Part shown: positions 9,801 to 17,652 of the stretch, one piece after another
Layout: each line of letters opens with the position of its first letter
How positions within the stretch are numbered: position 1 is the stretch's first letter
Source: Streptomyces sp. CHD11
GTDB lineage: Bacteria; Actinomycetota; Actinomycetes; Streptomycetales; Streptomycetaceae
Length of the DNA: 64,000 nt
Direction of reading: 5' to 3'
NCBI RefSeq assembly: GCF_018638295.1
Contig: NZ_JABTTS010000026.1
Span: 124,106 to 188,105, forward strand
The notes under the pieces: generated by a model
Told to the model about the DNA's origin: nothing
The model's input: only the letters and a program-made list of their open reading frames with translations
Databases searched by the model: none
Made by a program: the position numbers and the translations under genes

Positions 9801-11889
9801 CGGCGACCCGCTCCAGGACGGCCGTGCGAACGGTGGCGTCGGCGATGTCGAGTCCGGCGACCACCTCGGTCACCGTGCGCAGTCCGCCGGCGAGTTCGTC
9901 GAGGCGGTCGGCGACCGGGGCGGCCTCGGCGGTGGTGGTGATCGACTCGATGTCGGCGTGCAGCTGTTCGAGGTCGGTGTGGTGGGTGGCGAAGGCGTCC
10001 TCGCGGGCCAGGAAGGCGATCGCGCGCCGGCCGAAGCCGGCGAGATCCGTCCCGGCCTCGCCGGCGAGTGCGTCGATGCGGGCGTGGTCCGCGTACCGCA
10101 TGTCCTTGAGGGCCAGCAGATGGCCCTGGGCCGCGCGGAGTTCGGTGAGGCCGGTGACCCAGACGGCGGCCTCGCGGGGCTGCTCGCCGCGCAGCCGGCG
10201 CACCACGGAGGCGATCCGGTCCGCCGCCTCGTCGAGCGCCCCGGCGGCCCGGCGGGTGAGGTCGCGTACGGCCTCGAACTCGGCCAGCACCTGCTCGGCG
10301 GTGTCCCGCACCTCGGCCAGGGGAGCGCGCAGATCCCCCAGTTCGGGGTCACCGAGCCAGTGGTGGGTGTCCAGGGCGCGGACGCAGGCGGCCGCCAGGG
10401 TGGTGTAGATCTCGGCCGTCGGGGCGGTCTCCGCGGCGGAGCGGGCCAGGGACAGGCAGTCGGAGATACCGCGTACGAGATCGGCGTTGCCGACCCGGGC
10501 CAGCGCGCCCTCGCCCGCGGGCTGCGCGGCGGCGTAGGTGTCGGAGACGTAGGGCGAGTGCCAGAGCTGGACCGGGTGGACGCGGGCGGCGTCGTCGCCC
10601 TCGGGACGGAGCAGGACGAGCAGGCCGTCGTCGAACAGCGCCCACCCGTGGCAGGCCATCGGGGTGGCGACCGCCTCGCGGATCTGGTTGTACGACAGCA
10701 GCAGGCCGCGTCCGCGACCGGGGGCGTGGAAGGCGTACAGCACGTCCTCACCGTGCGGCGAGCGCACCTCGCGCTCGAACTCCATGCCGTCGGTGTCGAG
10801 TTCGTACGTCTTGTGCGCTCCGACGGCGAGGCAGTACCCGCCGGGGAAGACGATGCCCTGGTCCTCGGGCAGCCGCCGGCAGCCCTGTCCGATCCCGTCG
10901 AGGCGGACGACGGTGTGGGTGAGGGTGTTGAAGACCAGGTGGCGGTGTGCGGTCTCCTTGTACGGCAGGACGCGCAGCAGGATCAGGGCGCCGACGCGGG
11001 CGTGGGCGATCTCGGCGTCGGCGAGGGACTGCAGGGGCTCGTCGACGGGCTCGCTGTGGATGCCGTCGGGGGTGGCGGTGTCGTTGTCGGTCTTGACGGT
11101 GAGGGTGCCGCCGAGGGTGTCGACGAAGACCTCGCCCCGGACGGAGACATGGGGGTGACGGCCGAGGACGTGGTCCTCGCGGGTGGTGGGGATCCAGTCG
11201 ATGCCGTCGGGCTCGGCGCGCGCGTGGTCGCGGTCGCCGCGTGCGTCGAGGAACGCGGCGCGGCCGTCCTCGGACACCGACCAGCGCAGTACACGGATGT
11301 CGCCGGCCTTCTCGCCGGTCTGGAAGACGGCGAGCAGCTTGCCGTCGACACGGCGCAGCCGCAGCAGGCGGGCCTGCCGGTAGTAGCGGTGCAGGGCGGC
11401 GAACTCGCGGACGAAGTGCGGGTCGTCGAGAAGTCCGGGCACGGCGTCGTCGGCCAGGCGGTTCAGCTCGCGGTCGTGCGGGGCGAGGACGTCACCGACC
11501 GCGATGTCCCGGTCGGGCCGGGGCCGGGCCTCGTAGCCGAAGAGGAGCACGTCACCGACGGCGACGATGTCGCGGGGCACGCTGCCCCGGTCGGTGCGCA
11601 GCCGTTCGGTGCCGGTGAGGCGCAGCTCGGGGGCGCCGAACTCCCGCGCCCGCCGGTGGTTCAGCGCCTCGGCGCGGCGGACGAGTTCGGCTGCGCGGGC
11701 GGTGAGGCGGTCACGCAGTACCTGGTAGGCGCCGCCGTCGACCGTCGCGGGGGCCGCGGCAGGGTCCTGCGCGGGGCCCGTCGCCGGGGCCGGAGCGGGG
11801 CCGGTCGCCGGGGCCGGAGCGGGGCCGGTCGCGCGGCCGTCGGCGTCGGGTGTCTCCTGACGGATCGCGGACTCGTGGGTGCTGGTCAT
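6862..11889 (-). CDS. Giant 'DNA repair ATPase' of the DUF3686/AAA type
   Basis: 1675 residues. Residues 15-50 are an Ala/Pro/Gly tandem-repeat linker. About 60-510 form the DUF3686-like region, a beta-rich propeller-like segment with many short strands. About 520-900 are strongly helical/coiled coil. A AAA+ module near 1280-1600 has Walker A LSPPGYGKTTL (about 1301), Walker B LLYLDDIQH (about 1363) and sensor-1-like CMSGNPYTESGE. The family label 'DNA repair ATPase' is an annotation convention without firm biochemical support. It lies 70 bp downstream of a flotillin gene in the same direction, an association I recall from other bacteria, so it probably works at flotillin membrane domains. 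The ATG at 11889 has GAGAGG upstream. Confidence 0.85.
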   Translation of the reverse strand: MTSTHESAIRQETPDADGRATGPAPAPATGPAPAPATGPAQDPAAAPATVDGGAYQVLRDRLTARAAELVRRAEALNHRRAREFGAPELRLTGTERLRTDRGSVPRDIVAVGDVLLFGYEARPRPDRDIAVGDVLAPHDRELNRLADDAVPGLLDDPHFVREFAALHRYYRQARLLRLRRVDGKLLAVFQTGEKAGDIRVLRWSVSEDGRAAFLDARGDRDHARAEPDGIDWIPTTREDHVLGRHPHVSVRGEVFVDTLGGTLTVKTDNDTATPDGIHSEPVDEPLQSLADAEIAHARVGALILLRVLPYKETAHRHLVFNTLTHTVVRLDGIGQGCRRLPEDQGIVFPGGYCLAVGAHKTYELDTDGMEFEREVRSPHGEDVLYAFHAPGRGRGLLLSYNQIREAVATPMACHGWALFDDGLLVLLRPEGDDAARVHPVQLWHSPYVSDTYAAAQPAGEGALARVGNADLVRGISDCLSLARSAAETAPTAEIYTTLAAACVRALDTHHWLGDPELGDLRAPLAEVRDTAEQVLAEFEAVRDLTRRAAGALDEAADRIASVVRRLRGEQPREAAVWVTGLTELRAAQGHLLALKDMRYADHARIDALAGEAGTDLAGFGRRAIAFLAREDAFATHHTDLEQLHADIESITTTAEAAPVADRLDELAGGLRTVTEVVAGLDIADATVRTAVLERVAEALGGVNRARATLETRRRGLLDREARAGFAAELALLGQTVTGALAVAGDPGTCDEQLTQVLTQLEALESRFAEFDDVLGELAARRTEVYEAFSARKQSLTDARARRAEQLASAAERVLTTITRRSATLADSDAVSTYFASDPLVAKIRRTSGELRELGDRVRAEELDGRLRSAHEEAARALRDRTDLFADGGRVIRLGDHRFAVSTEPFDLTVVPHGDSLALALTGTDFRAPVTDPALLADRHLWSRHLPSESPEVQRAEHLAARLLHEHGPDALSGADDLAALVRRAAEEAYDEGYERGVHDHDATAILTAVLPLYAAAGTLRHSSAARAHALLYWAHGTTAEERAGLTRRARSLARVRDAFGPPPALGALRSELARAVRAWDQDATVRPEACAAYLFDELTTGPDGFVISGRTRTLLDKFRRTVANGAYDEDLPALGDLTARRQLVEAWLTAYTTATGDEVAPGDLAEAVAAELCPGLPRHESDATLTVTVEGLVATHPRTTDRRLTLRLDEFLARTEEFRECDVPAFRAFQRRRTALVTAERARLRLDDHRPRVMSSFVRNRLVDEVYLPLVGDSLAKQLGTTGESARTGAGGLLLLLSPPGYGKTTLMEYVAHRLGLVLVRISGPALGHAVTSLDPAEAPDATARQEVEKINFALAAGSNTLLYLDDIQHTSPELLQKFIPLCDATRRMEGVREGEPRTYDLRGKRFAVCMSGNPYTESGEVFRVPDMLANRADVWNLGDVLTGKEDVFALSFVENALTANPVLAPLAGRDRADLDLLIRLAGNDPTARPDRLTHPYAPTELERVLAVLRHLLTARRTVLAVNAAYIASAAQSDGARTEPPFRLQGSYRNMNKIAQRIQPVMNDTELAAVIDDHYTAEAQTLTSGAEANLLKLAELRGTLTADRAARWAELKAAHVRALTPGGSDDDALARAVAALSLLGDRIAAVESAITRAAGPRRLPAGPSRPAGSGPGDDG
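11768..11832. repeat. Tandem repeat inside the ATPase N-terminus
   Basis: A unit of about 27 bp (GCCGGGGCCGGAGCGGGGCC followed by GGTC) is repeated at least twice with a partial third. It encodes ATGPAPAPATGPAPAPATG in the N-terminal linker. The unit is a multiple of three, so copy changes would keep the frame. Confidence 0.75.
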
Positions 11890-11959
11890 GACTGCCTCTC
11901 GGGAATGGAGCGGCCGGGAGCCGCCGTCCCCTGTGCGGCGGCTCCCGGCCCGATGGTGG

Positions 11960-14005
11960 TCAGGCCCTGGCGTGGCCGTTCAGCTCGGTCAGCGGTGTGT
12001 CCGAGAGGCCCAGCTCACCGGCCTTCGCGATCAGTTCCCTGAACCGGCCGGTGTTCTCGCCGCCCTGCTGCATCAGCCGCATCAGCAGGGCCGAGACCGT
12101 GAGGTTCTGTACGTCGGAGGTCGAGACGGAGCCCAGGACGCGGCTCAGGTCGTCGGTGAAGCTCGCGGAACCGTCCAGCCAGGGACCGGCGAGTGCCTGC
12201 GCGGTCTCGGAGTTCTGGACGAAGCCGTCCACGCTCTTGCCGAGCGTGATCGAGGACATCAGCCGGTCGAAGAACATCGACTCCCCGCCGACGATGTTGA
12301 TGTCCGCGTTCTCCAGTCCGGTGGCGAGGACCGTGGCCTGCGCCTCGGCGACCTGCCGCTGTACCTCCAGTCCGGCGAGCCGGATGTCCTTCTCGGCCTC
12401 CAGCCGCAGCCGGTACTCCTCGTGTCCCCGGGACGCCTCGTCGAGCGCGGCCATCGCCGCCGCCTTCTCGGTGAGGCCGGCCGCCTCCGCGCGGAGCCGG
12501 CCGCTGATGGCCTCCGCGTCGGCGAGGGCCTTGGCCCGCGCGCCCTCGGCCTCGGCGCGCATCCGGGCCTCGGAGGCCCCGGCCTCGGCGCGGCCCGCCT
12601 TCTCGATGACCTCGGCCTCCTTGTCGCGGACCTGCACGGCGGCCAGCCCCTCGGCCGCGGCCTCCGCCTGGACCCCCTCGGCGGTCCGCAGCTTGGCCCG
12701 CGCCTCCAGGTCGGCGGTCTTCAGCCGGGCCTCGGCGAGGGTGAGTTCCTCGGCGGCACGGTGGGTGGCGGCCTGCTCGGCCGCTTCGGCCGCCTTGATG
12801 TCCTTGACCAGCTTCTCCTGCGCCTCGGCCTCCGCGGCGATGATCACGGCCTGCCGCTGCCGCTCGGCCTCCTCGACCGTGCGCAGCTTCAGGATCGACT
12901 CCTCCTGCTCGGCGACCGTACGGTCCACCGCGACCCGCTCACGGATCACCTCGGCGATCTCCCGCTTCTCCGCCTCGACCTCCTTCTCGGCGGCGATCCG
13001 GGTCAGTTCGGTCTCCCGCTCCCGGGCGATGACCTCCAGCAGCCGGTCCTTCTCGATCCGCTCGCTCTCGACGGCGATGACCCGCTCACGGTTCTTGGCG
13101 GCGACGGCGACCTCGCGGGCCTGGTTCTCGCGCTGCACACCGAGCTGTTCCTCGGTGCGCAGGAAGGCGCTCTGCGCGCGCAGCCGCTCCTCCTCCACGA
13201 CCCGTGCGGTCTCGGCCTCCTCGCGGGCCCGCACGGTCTCGATCTCCCGCTTCTGCTTGATCTCGGCGTCGGTCTGCCGGCGCTCCAGCTCCAGGATCGC
13301 CTCGCGTGCGTCGACGTCCTGCCGGGTGATCTCCTTCTGCTCGTTGCGCTGGGCCTCGTTGGTGCGGACGTGCTCCACGGCCGTCAGCTCGGTGATCTTG
13401 CGGATGCCCTGCGCGTCGAGGACGTTGCCGGGGTCGAGCTGGGTCAGCGGCGTCTGCTCCAGGTAGTCGATCGCCGCGTCCTCGAGGTGGTAGCCGCTGA
13501 GGTCGACGCCGATGACCTCGATGATCCGGTACCGCAGTTCCTCGCGCTTGGTGTAGAGGTCGGTGAAGTCCATCTGCTTGCCGACGGTCTTCAGCGCCTC
13601 GGAGAACTTGGCGTGGAACAGTTCCTGGAGCGTGTTGCGGTCGCTGGCCCGCGCGGTGCCGACCGCCTGGGCGACCTTGATGACGTCCTCGGTCGTCTTG
13701 TTGACCTTGACGAAGAACGTGATGCGGATGTCCGCGCGGATGTTGTCCCGGCAGATCAGGCCTTCCTTGCCGGCCCGGGTGATCTCGATGGTCTTCACCG
13801 AGATGTCCATCACCTCGGCCTTGTGGAGCACCGGCAGCACGACCGATCCGGTGAACGTCACATCGACCTTGCGGAGCTTGGAGACGATCAGCGCCTTGCC
13901 CTGTTCCACCTTGCGGAACAGCTTGGTGACGAGCAGCAGACCGATGAGTACGAACAACAGGGCGACGCCGGCGAGTACGGCGATGCCCACGGTGGCGGCA
14001 TCCAT
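11960..14005 (-). CDS. Flotillin (SPFH/prohibitin-like) membrane scaffold protein
   Basis: 681 residues. An N-terminal membrane segment (AVLAGVALLFVLIGLLLVTKLF, about 8-29) is followed by an SPFH domain of about 170 residues (KALIVSKLRKVDVTFTGSVV...). A very long Ala/Glu/Arg coiled coil runs over about residues 215-520 (EAILELERRQTDAEIKQKRE and similar heptads), with a C-terminal oligomerisation region. Length and order match YuaG/YqiK flotillins, which form membrane microdomains. The ATG at 14005 has AGAAGGA upstream. It is first in a two-gene unit with the DUF3686 ATPase, and both probably depend on a promoter in the 550-bp upstream gap. Confidence 0.92.
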   Translation of the reverse strand: MDAATVGIAVLAGVALLFVLIGLLLVTKLFRKVEQGKALIVSKLRKVDVTFTGSVVLPVLHKAEVMDISVKTIEITRAGKEGLICRDNIRADIRITFFVKVNKTTEDVIKVAQAVGTARASDRNTLQELFHAKFSEALKTVGKQMDFTDLYTKREELRYRIIEVIGVDLSGYHLEDAAIDYLEQTPLTQLDPGNVLDAQGIRKITELTAVEHVRTNEAQRNEQKEITRQDVDAREAILELERRQTDAEIKQKREIETVRAREEAETARVVEEERLRAQSAFLRTEEQLGVQRENQAREVAVAAKNRERVIAVESERIEKDRLLEVIARERETELTRIAAEKEVEAEKREIAEVIRERVAVDRTVAEQEESILKLRTVEEAERQRQAVIIAAEAEAQEKLVKDIKAAEAAEQAATHRAAEELTLAEARLKTADLEARAKLRTAEGVQAEAAAEGLAAVQVRDKEAEVIEKAGRAEAGASEARMRAEAEGARAKALADAEAISGRLRAEAAGLTEKAAAMAALDEASRGHEEYRLRLEAEKDIRLAGLEVQRQVAEAQATVLATGLENADINIVGGESMFFDRLMSSITLGKSVDGFVQNSETAQALAGPWLDGSASFTDDLSRVLGSVSTSDVQNLTVSALLMRLMQQGGENTGRFRELIAKAGELGLSDTPLTELNGHARA

Positions 14006-14555
14006 GGGACACGTCCTTCTGGGCTGGGAAAGTGGCAGAAGTCAGGGAAAACAGCGCCTCGTCGGCGAGGCGGGGGTATGTCCGGTGGCGAGGGAGACGA
14101 CTCAGCGGGCGTCGCGGTTCCGCGGCCCGCGCGGACGGATGCCGTCCGCGGGCCGGCACACCGCGCGCTCCGCACCGTCCCGGTCCGCACCGCGTGCGTG
14201 CGGGGACCGGGACGGCCCGGGTTCGTCCGGTTCGTCGGGTGAGAGACGGTGCGGCGGCCGTACGGAGCGGGGACGGAGGGCGGACGGACCCGCGGCGGGC
14301 TTCACCTTGGTGCGCATCCGAGTCCCTCCCCTTCACCGCTCGACGTCGTCGGGGCAGCACGGATCCCCTCCGGTTCCGGTGCCGGGCACCTGCCGGTGCC
14401 CGGCACCGGAACCTTCCGCGGTGCTCCCCGCGGACCATGATGCCCCGCGCGGTCCGGAGGACGCATTGCCGGATTCCGGCAAGGTTCACTAGGGTCTGCA
14501 TGCCGGTGCGTCAACATGAACGCATCAGGAAAGCGTCAAGAGTTGAGGTGACCGC
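14006..14555. other. Divergent intergenic region with three strong inverted repeats
   Basis: No convincing gene lies in this 550-bp gap between the flotillin (-) and the PucR regulator (+). It holds three hairpins: 14131-14149 (8-bp arms, 3-nt loop), 14175-14215 (12-bp perfect arms, 17-nt loop) and 14372-14413 (19-bp perfect arms, 4-nt loop). They lie upstream of both flanking genes, so simple termination of either is not an explanation. Confidence 0.7.
14372..14413. repeat. 19-bp perfect inverted repeat with 4-nt loop
   Basis: The left arm GGTTCCGGTGCCGGGCACC (14372-14390) is exactly complementary to 14395-14413, with loop TGCC. There is no T-tract. It lies 143 bp before the PucR gene and 367 bp before the flotillin gene. 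Confidence 0.85.
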
Positions 14556-15614
14556 ATGACACAACGGGAGATTCCCGAGCAGTATCTGGACGGCTATACC
14601 GCCATCCTGTCCGAGGTGGCGGTGACGGGCAGACGCCTCACCCGGGACGAGATCGCCTCGCGGCGCCATCTGGGGGAGCGTGCGGCGGAGGCGGGCCTGG
14701 GTCTGCGGTTCCTCGTCAGCGAGCATCTGTCCGCCGCCCGGGTGGCGTGGCCGCGCGGCGCGGACTCGGTGGAGGGCGCGCTGGCGGCCGTACAGCAGGT
14801 GGTGGACGCGTTCGCCGAAGGGTACGAGCGGGCGCAGCGGCTGGCCGTACGTCAGGAGGAGGCCGCCCGGCGGGAGTTCATCGACGACCTGCTCTACGGG
14901 CGCAGCGATCTGGGCCGGCTCGCCGAGCGCGCCGAGCGCTTCGGACTGCGGCTGTCCCATGAACACGCGGTGGCCGTCGCCCGGGGCGCGGTCGCCTACG
15001 AGGAGGGTGACCCGGTGCCGCGGCAGGTGGAGCACGCGCTGATATCCCGCTTCGGTGACCGCAGCGTCCTGCTCACCACCAAGGACGGGCGGCTGCTGTG
15101 CATCGCGCCCGGACACCAGGAAGAGGTGCTCACCCACTTCGCCAAGCAGGCACACGCCGCCACGGACGGCGGCCAGGTCGCCATCGGCCGCCCGCAGTCC
15201 GGGCCGGGCGGGGTCGTCCAGTCGTACGAGGAGGCCCTGAGCTCCCTGGAGATCGCCGAGCGGCTGGGGCTGGACCATCCGGTGCTGCGCGCCTCCGATC
15301 TGCTCGTCTACCCGGTGCTGGCCCGCGACCGCCAGGCCATGGCCGACCTGGTCCACAGCACCCTCGGGCCGCTGACCGCCGCCAGGGGCGGTGCGGAGCC
15401 CCTGCTCGACACCCTCACCGCCTACTTCGACTCCGGCTGTGTCGCCGCCGAGGCCGCCCGGCGGCTCTCGCTGAGCGTCCGCGCGCTGACCTACCGGCTG
15501 GAGCGCATCCACCGGCTCACCGGAGCCAACCCCTCCGATCCGGCGCACCGTTACATGCTGCAGACCGCGGTGATCGGGGCGCGCCTGCTGGACTGGCCGG
15601 CCGACACACCGTGA
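14556..15614 (+). CDS. PucR/CdaR-type transcriptional regulator
   Basis: 352 residues. A helical N-terminal region is followed by a GGDEF-like central fold (about residues 100-230) and a C-terminal PucR helix-turn-helix: LLDTLTAYFDSGCVAAEAARRLSLSVRALTYRLERIHRLTG, then the typical DPAHRYMLQTAVIGARLL ending. The start at 14556 follows TTGAGGTG. Proteins of this type sense metabolites and activate nearby catabolic or membrane genes. The divergent flotillin module is the nearest candidate target. It ends before a strong terminator at 15746-15774. Confidence 0.85.
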   Translation: MTQREIPEQYLDGYTAILSEVAVTGRRLTRDEIASRRHLGERAAEAGLGLRFLVSEHLSAARVAWPRGADSVEGALAAVQQVVDAFAEGYERAQRLAVRQEEAARREFIDDLLYGRSDLGRLAERAERFGLRLSHEHAVAVARGAVAYEEGDPVPRQVEHALISRFGDRSVLLTTKDGRLLCIAPGHQEEVLTHFAKQAHAATDGGQVAIGRPQSGPGGVVQSYEEALSSLEIAERLGLDHPVLRASDLLVYPVLARDRQAMADLVHSTLGPLTAARGGAEPLLDTLTAYFDSGCVAAEAARRLSLSVRALTYRLERIHRLTGANPSDPAHRYMLQTAVIGARLLDWPADTP

Positions 15615-15745
15615 GCCGCCGCCGGACGCACGGTGCCCGCCCGGCGCACGGCCCCACGGCCGGGCCCGTCCCGTCCCGCGTACCGGCACGTCCGCTGCCC
15701 CGGGCCGCGACCACGCCGGACGACACCCGCCGGACACCGGCGCCG

Positions 15746-15774
15746 ACGGCGGGACGCGTCGCGCGTCCCGCCGT
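15746..15774. terminator. 13-bp perfect hairpin between convergent genes
   Basis: ACGGCGGGACGCG (15746-15758) pairs exactly with 15762-15774 across a TCG loop. It lies in the 279-bp gap between the PucR gene (stop 15614) and the convergent hypothetical gene (stop 15894). There is no U-tract, which is common for high-GC actinomycete terminators. Confidence 0.7.
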
Positions 15775-15893
15775 GGCCGCACCGTCCGACGCCGGGCCTG
15801 CGTCCCGCGCCTGTCAGGGTCGCGCGCCACCGCTCCCCCGCGTCCGGAGCCTTCGCCGGGGCCGTCGCCGACGGCACCGGCCCGGCGGACGCG

Positions 15894-16655
15894 TCAGGTC
15901 AGGTCCGCCGCCAGGATCTCCTGGCGCACGGCGTCCGGCCCCATCGCCACCAGTCCGGGTACCACGTCGTTCCACCGGGCGGCGAACTCGTCCAGGGCCG
16001 TGGCCAGGGACCGTCGCAGGCGGCGTCTGCCGAGGCGGAGGACGACGGCCGCCACCGGGCGGAGCAGGTACCGGCCCCGGAGCCGTACGGTGACCATGAC
16101 CTGCCAGTGACCGTCGGGGCCGCCGGGCTCCGGGACCGCCCGCAGGTCCGCCCGGGCGACGCCGCACTCCAGACGCGCCCGCAGCGGGGCCGTACGCGCG
16201 GTCCGGCCGGTGCCGGCCGCCGCCCACCAGTCGTCGGACCGCAGCCGTGCTCCGCCGCTCACCCGGGACAGCGGGGACCACAGGTTCTCCACCCGGGCCC
16301 GTCCGTCGATCTCGAGGAGGCGCGGCCGGTCCGGTCGGTGCAGGGTGCCCCGGACCGTGAAGGCGCCGTCCGGCTCGGACCCGGCGAGCGCCAGCTCCAG
16401 CGCGCGCCGCCGGTTCCACTGCTCTACGGTGATCCGCCCCGCCTCCCCCTCCGCGGTGCTCTCGTACACCGCTCCGGGCCGGAGATGACGTCCCCCCGCG
16501 TGCCGTACGTCCGGTACCTCCCGTCCGTCCGGCAGCAGCACCCGCCCCGCCTCCGTGCGGGTGTCCTCCGCCAGATCCAGCAGGACGGCGAGGGAGTCCC
16601 CGAGCCAGGGAAGCGGGACGGGGGCGAGGAGCACGGTGTGACGGAGAGCGACCAT
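15894..16655 (-). CDS. Hypothetical protein, function not recognised
   Basis: 253 residues from the ATG at 16655. The upstream in-frame extension is Arg/Pro-rich and looks non-coding. The start lacks a clear ribosome site. No signal peptide or clear membrane helix is seen. Features are a WSPLSRVSGGARLRSDDWWAA segment, alternating beta-like strands (RTAPLRARLECGVARADLRAVPE; WQVMVTVRLRGRYLL) and an amphipathic C-terminal helical part (RRLRRSLATALDEFAARWNDVVPGL). The final segment recalls lipid/START-like folds, but this is only an impression. It stands alone, 107 bp downstream of the secreted DUF6299 gene. Confidence 0.6.
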   Translation of the reverse strand: MVALRHTVLLAPVPLPWLGDSLAVLLDLAEDTRTEAGRVLLPDGREVPDVRHAGGRHLRPGAVYESTAEGEAGRITVEQWNRRRALELALAGSEPDGAFTVRGTLHRPDRPRLLEIDGRARVENLWSPLSRVSGGARLRSDDWWAAAGTGRTARTAPLRARLECGVARADLRAVPEPGGPDGHWQVMVTVRLRGRYLLRPVAAVVLRLGRRRLRRSLATALDEFAARWNDVVPGLVAMGPDAVRQEILAADLT

Positions 16656-16762
16656 GGGGTCAGCGTGACGACTCCGCCGTGCGCCGGTCCATGTCCGGGC
16701 CCGGCAACGGGCGGGCCGGTGTTCTTCCGGTCCCCGGCAGCATGGGTGCGGCCGGGCGCCGG

Positions 16763-17206
16763 TCAGGCCCGGACGAGGGTGACGTCCTGGTTCCCGACGG
16801 CGTGGACGACGGGCTCCAGGAGGATGCCGCCGCTGGGGCGCAGTTCGAGGATCGTGGCCTCGACGTGCGCGGGTCCTGCCGTCAGCACGTCGCCGGGTAC
16901 ACGGCCGGTGTTCTCCCAGCGGTGTTCCTCCCCGTCGCACACCGCGCGGGTGCCCCCGATGCCGTAGCGGATGGCGGGAGTGGACTGGCTCACCGAGGAG
17001 CTGATGAAGATGTCACCGGTGCCGGCCAGGCAGCGGTAGGTGCCGGAGAGGGTGAGGGAGCCGTCCTCGGCGATCCGTCCCTCCGCGTCCACCGTCACGG
17101 TTTCCGCGGGATCGGTCGACGCGGTCGCAGCGGGTGCCCCCGCTGCGGTGCCGAGCAGCAGGAGCGCTGAGCCGGCCATCGCGCCGAGGTAAGGGCGTAC
17201 GGGCAT
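16763..17206 (-). CDS. Secreted DUF6299-type protein
   Basis: 147 residues. The start is the ATG at 17206 behind GGAGGTCCTCC. A signal peptide (MPVRPYLGAMAGSALLLLGTAAGAPAATA) precedes a mature domain of about 115 residues with two cysteines (TYRCLAGTG and TRAVCDGEEH) likely forming one disulfide. The pattern VTVDAEGRIAEDGSLTLSGTYRC...SSSVSQS...GIGGTRAVCDGEEHRWEN matches the DUF6299 family of small exported streptomycete proteins. Function is unknown. The beta-sandwich-like pattern suggests an extracellular or cell-surface role. Confidence 0.75.
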   Translation of the reverse strand: MPVRPYLGAMAGSALLLLGTAAGAPAATASTDPAETVTVDAEGRIAEDGSLTLSGTYRCLAGTGDIFISSSVSQSTPAIRYGIGGTRAVCDGEEHRWENTGRVPGDVLTAGPAHVEATILELRPSGGILLEPVVHAVGNQDVTLVRA

Positions 17207-17440
17207 GGAGGACCTCCGTGAATGAGCGGAACGAGGCCTTCCACCAGTACCCGGTGCGCCGCGGCGCGGCCACTCGGCGTCACCCTTCGGTGGCCGGGCG
17301 GTGCCGGCCGTCGGGGAACGGTCCCGGGATTGTCCGGGAGCTGTCACGCTTCGCGGCGACCCGTTCCGCCGCGTTCCCGGGCGGAGCATGGTCTCCCTGT
17401 ACGACCCCTTCGGACCGTTCCACCTATGTGGAGGTGCGCC

Positions 17441-17635
17441 ATGTGTGCCCACCAGTCTTCCTGCCCCCGGACCGAGCCCGTCGCGCCGCATGTGGTGGCC
17501 GCACACCCCGAGCAGGGCTGGAGCCTGCGGTGTGACGGTGTGATCGTCTTCGACGACACCGGCGAACTCCTTCCCGACGGCCGCGTCGTCGCCCCGCACC
17601 GGATGCCCGCCGACCGCCTCGTGGCCGCCGCCTGA
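17441..17635 (+). CDS. Small DUF5999-type conserved protein
   Basis: 64 residues from the ATG at 17441, preceded by GGAGGTG at good spacing. The upstream in-frame stretch is Arg/Ser-rich and not part of the gene. It has N-terminal MCAHQSSCP with a Cys-His-Cys cluster, then HPEQGWSLRCDGVIVFDDTGELLPDGRVVAPHR, the core of the DUF5999 family that is nearly universal in Streptomyces. The function is unknown. The CxH...C arrangement could bind a metal. Confidence 0.85.
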   Translation: MCAHQSSCPRTEPVAPHVVAAHPEQGWSLRCDGVIVFDDTGELLPDGRVVAPHRMPADRLVAAA

Positions 17636-17652
17636 CCCGGGCGTCACCGGGT

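Noticed and set aside
7045..12042. Two long plus-strand reading frames (666 and 994 codons) opposite the ATPase gene
   Set aside because: Gly/Val/Glu-rich mirror translations caused by high GC at third positions of the real minus-strand gene; no motifs or ribosome sites.
11879..14242. 787-codon plus-strand frame opposite the flotillin
   Set aside because: Leu/Gly/Asp-rich shadow of the coiled coil coded on the other strand.
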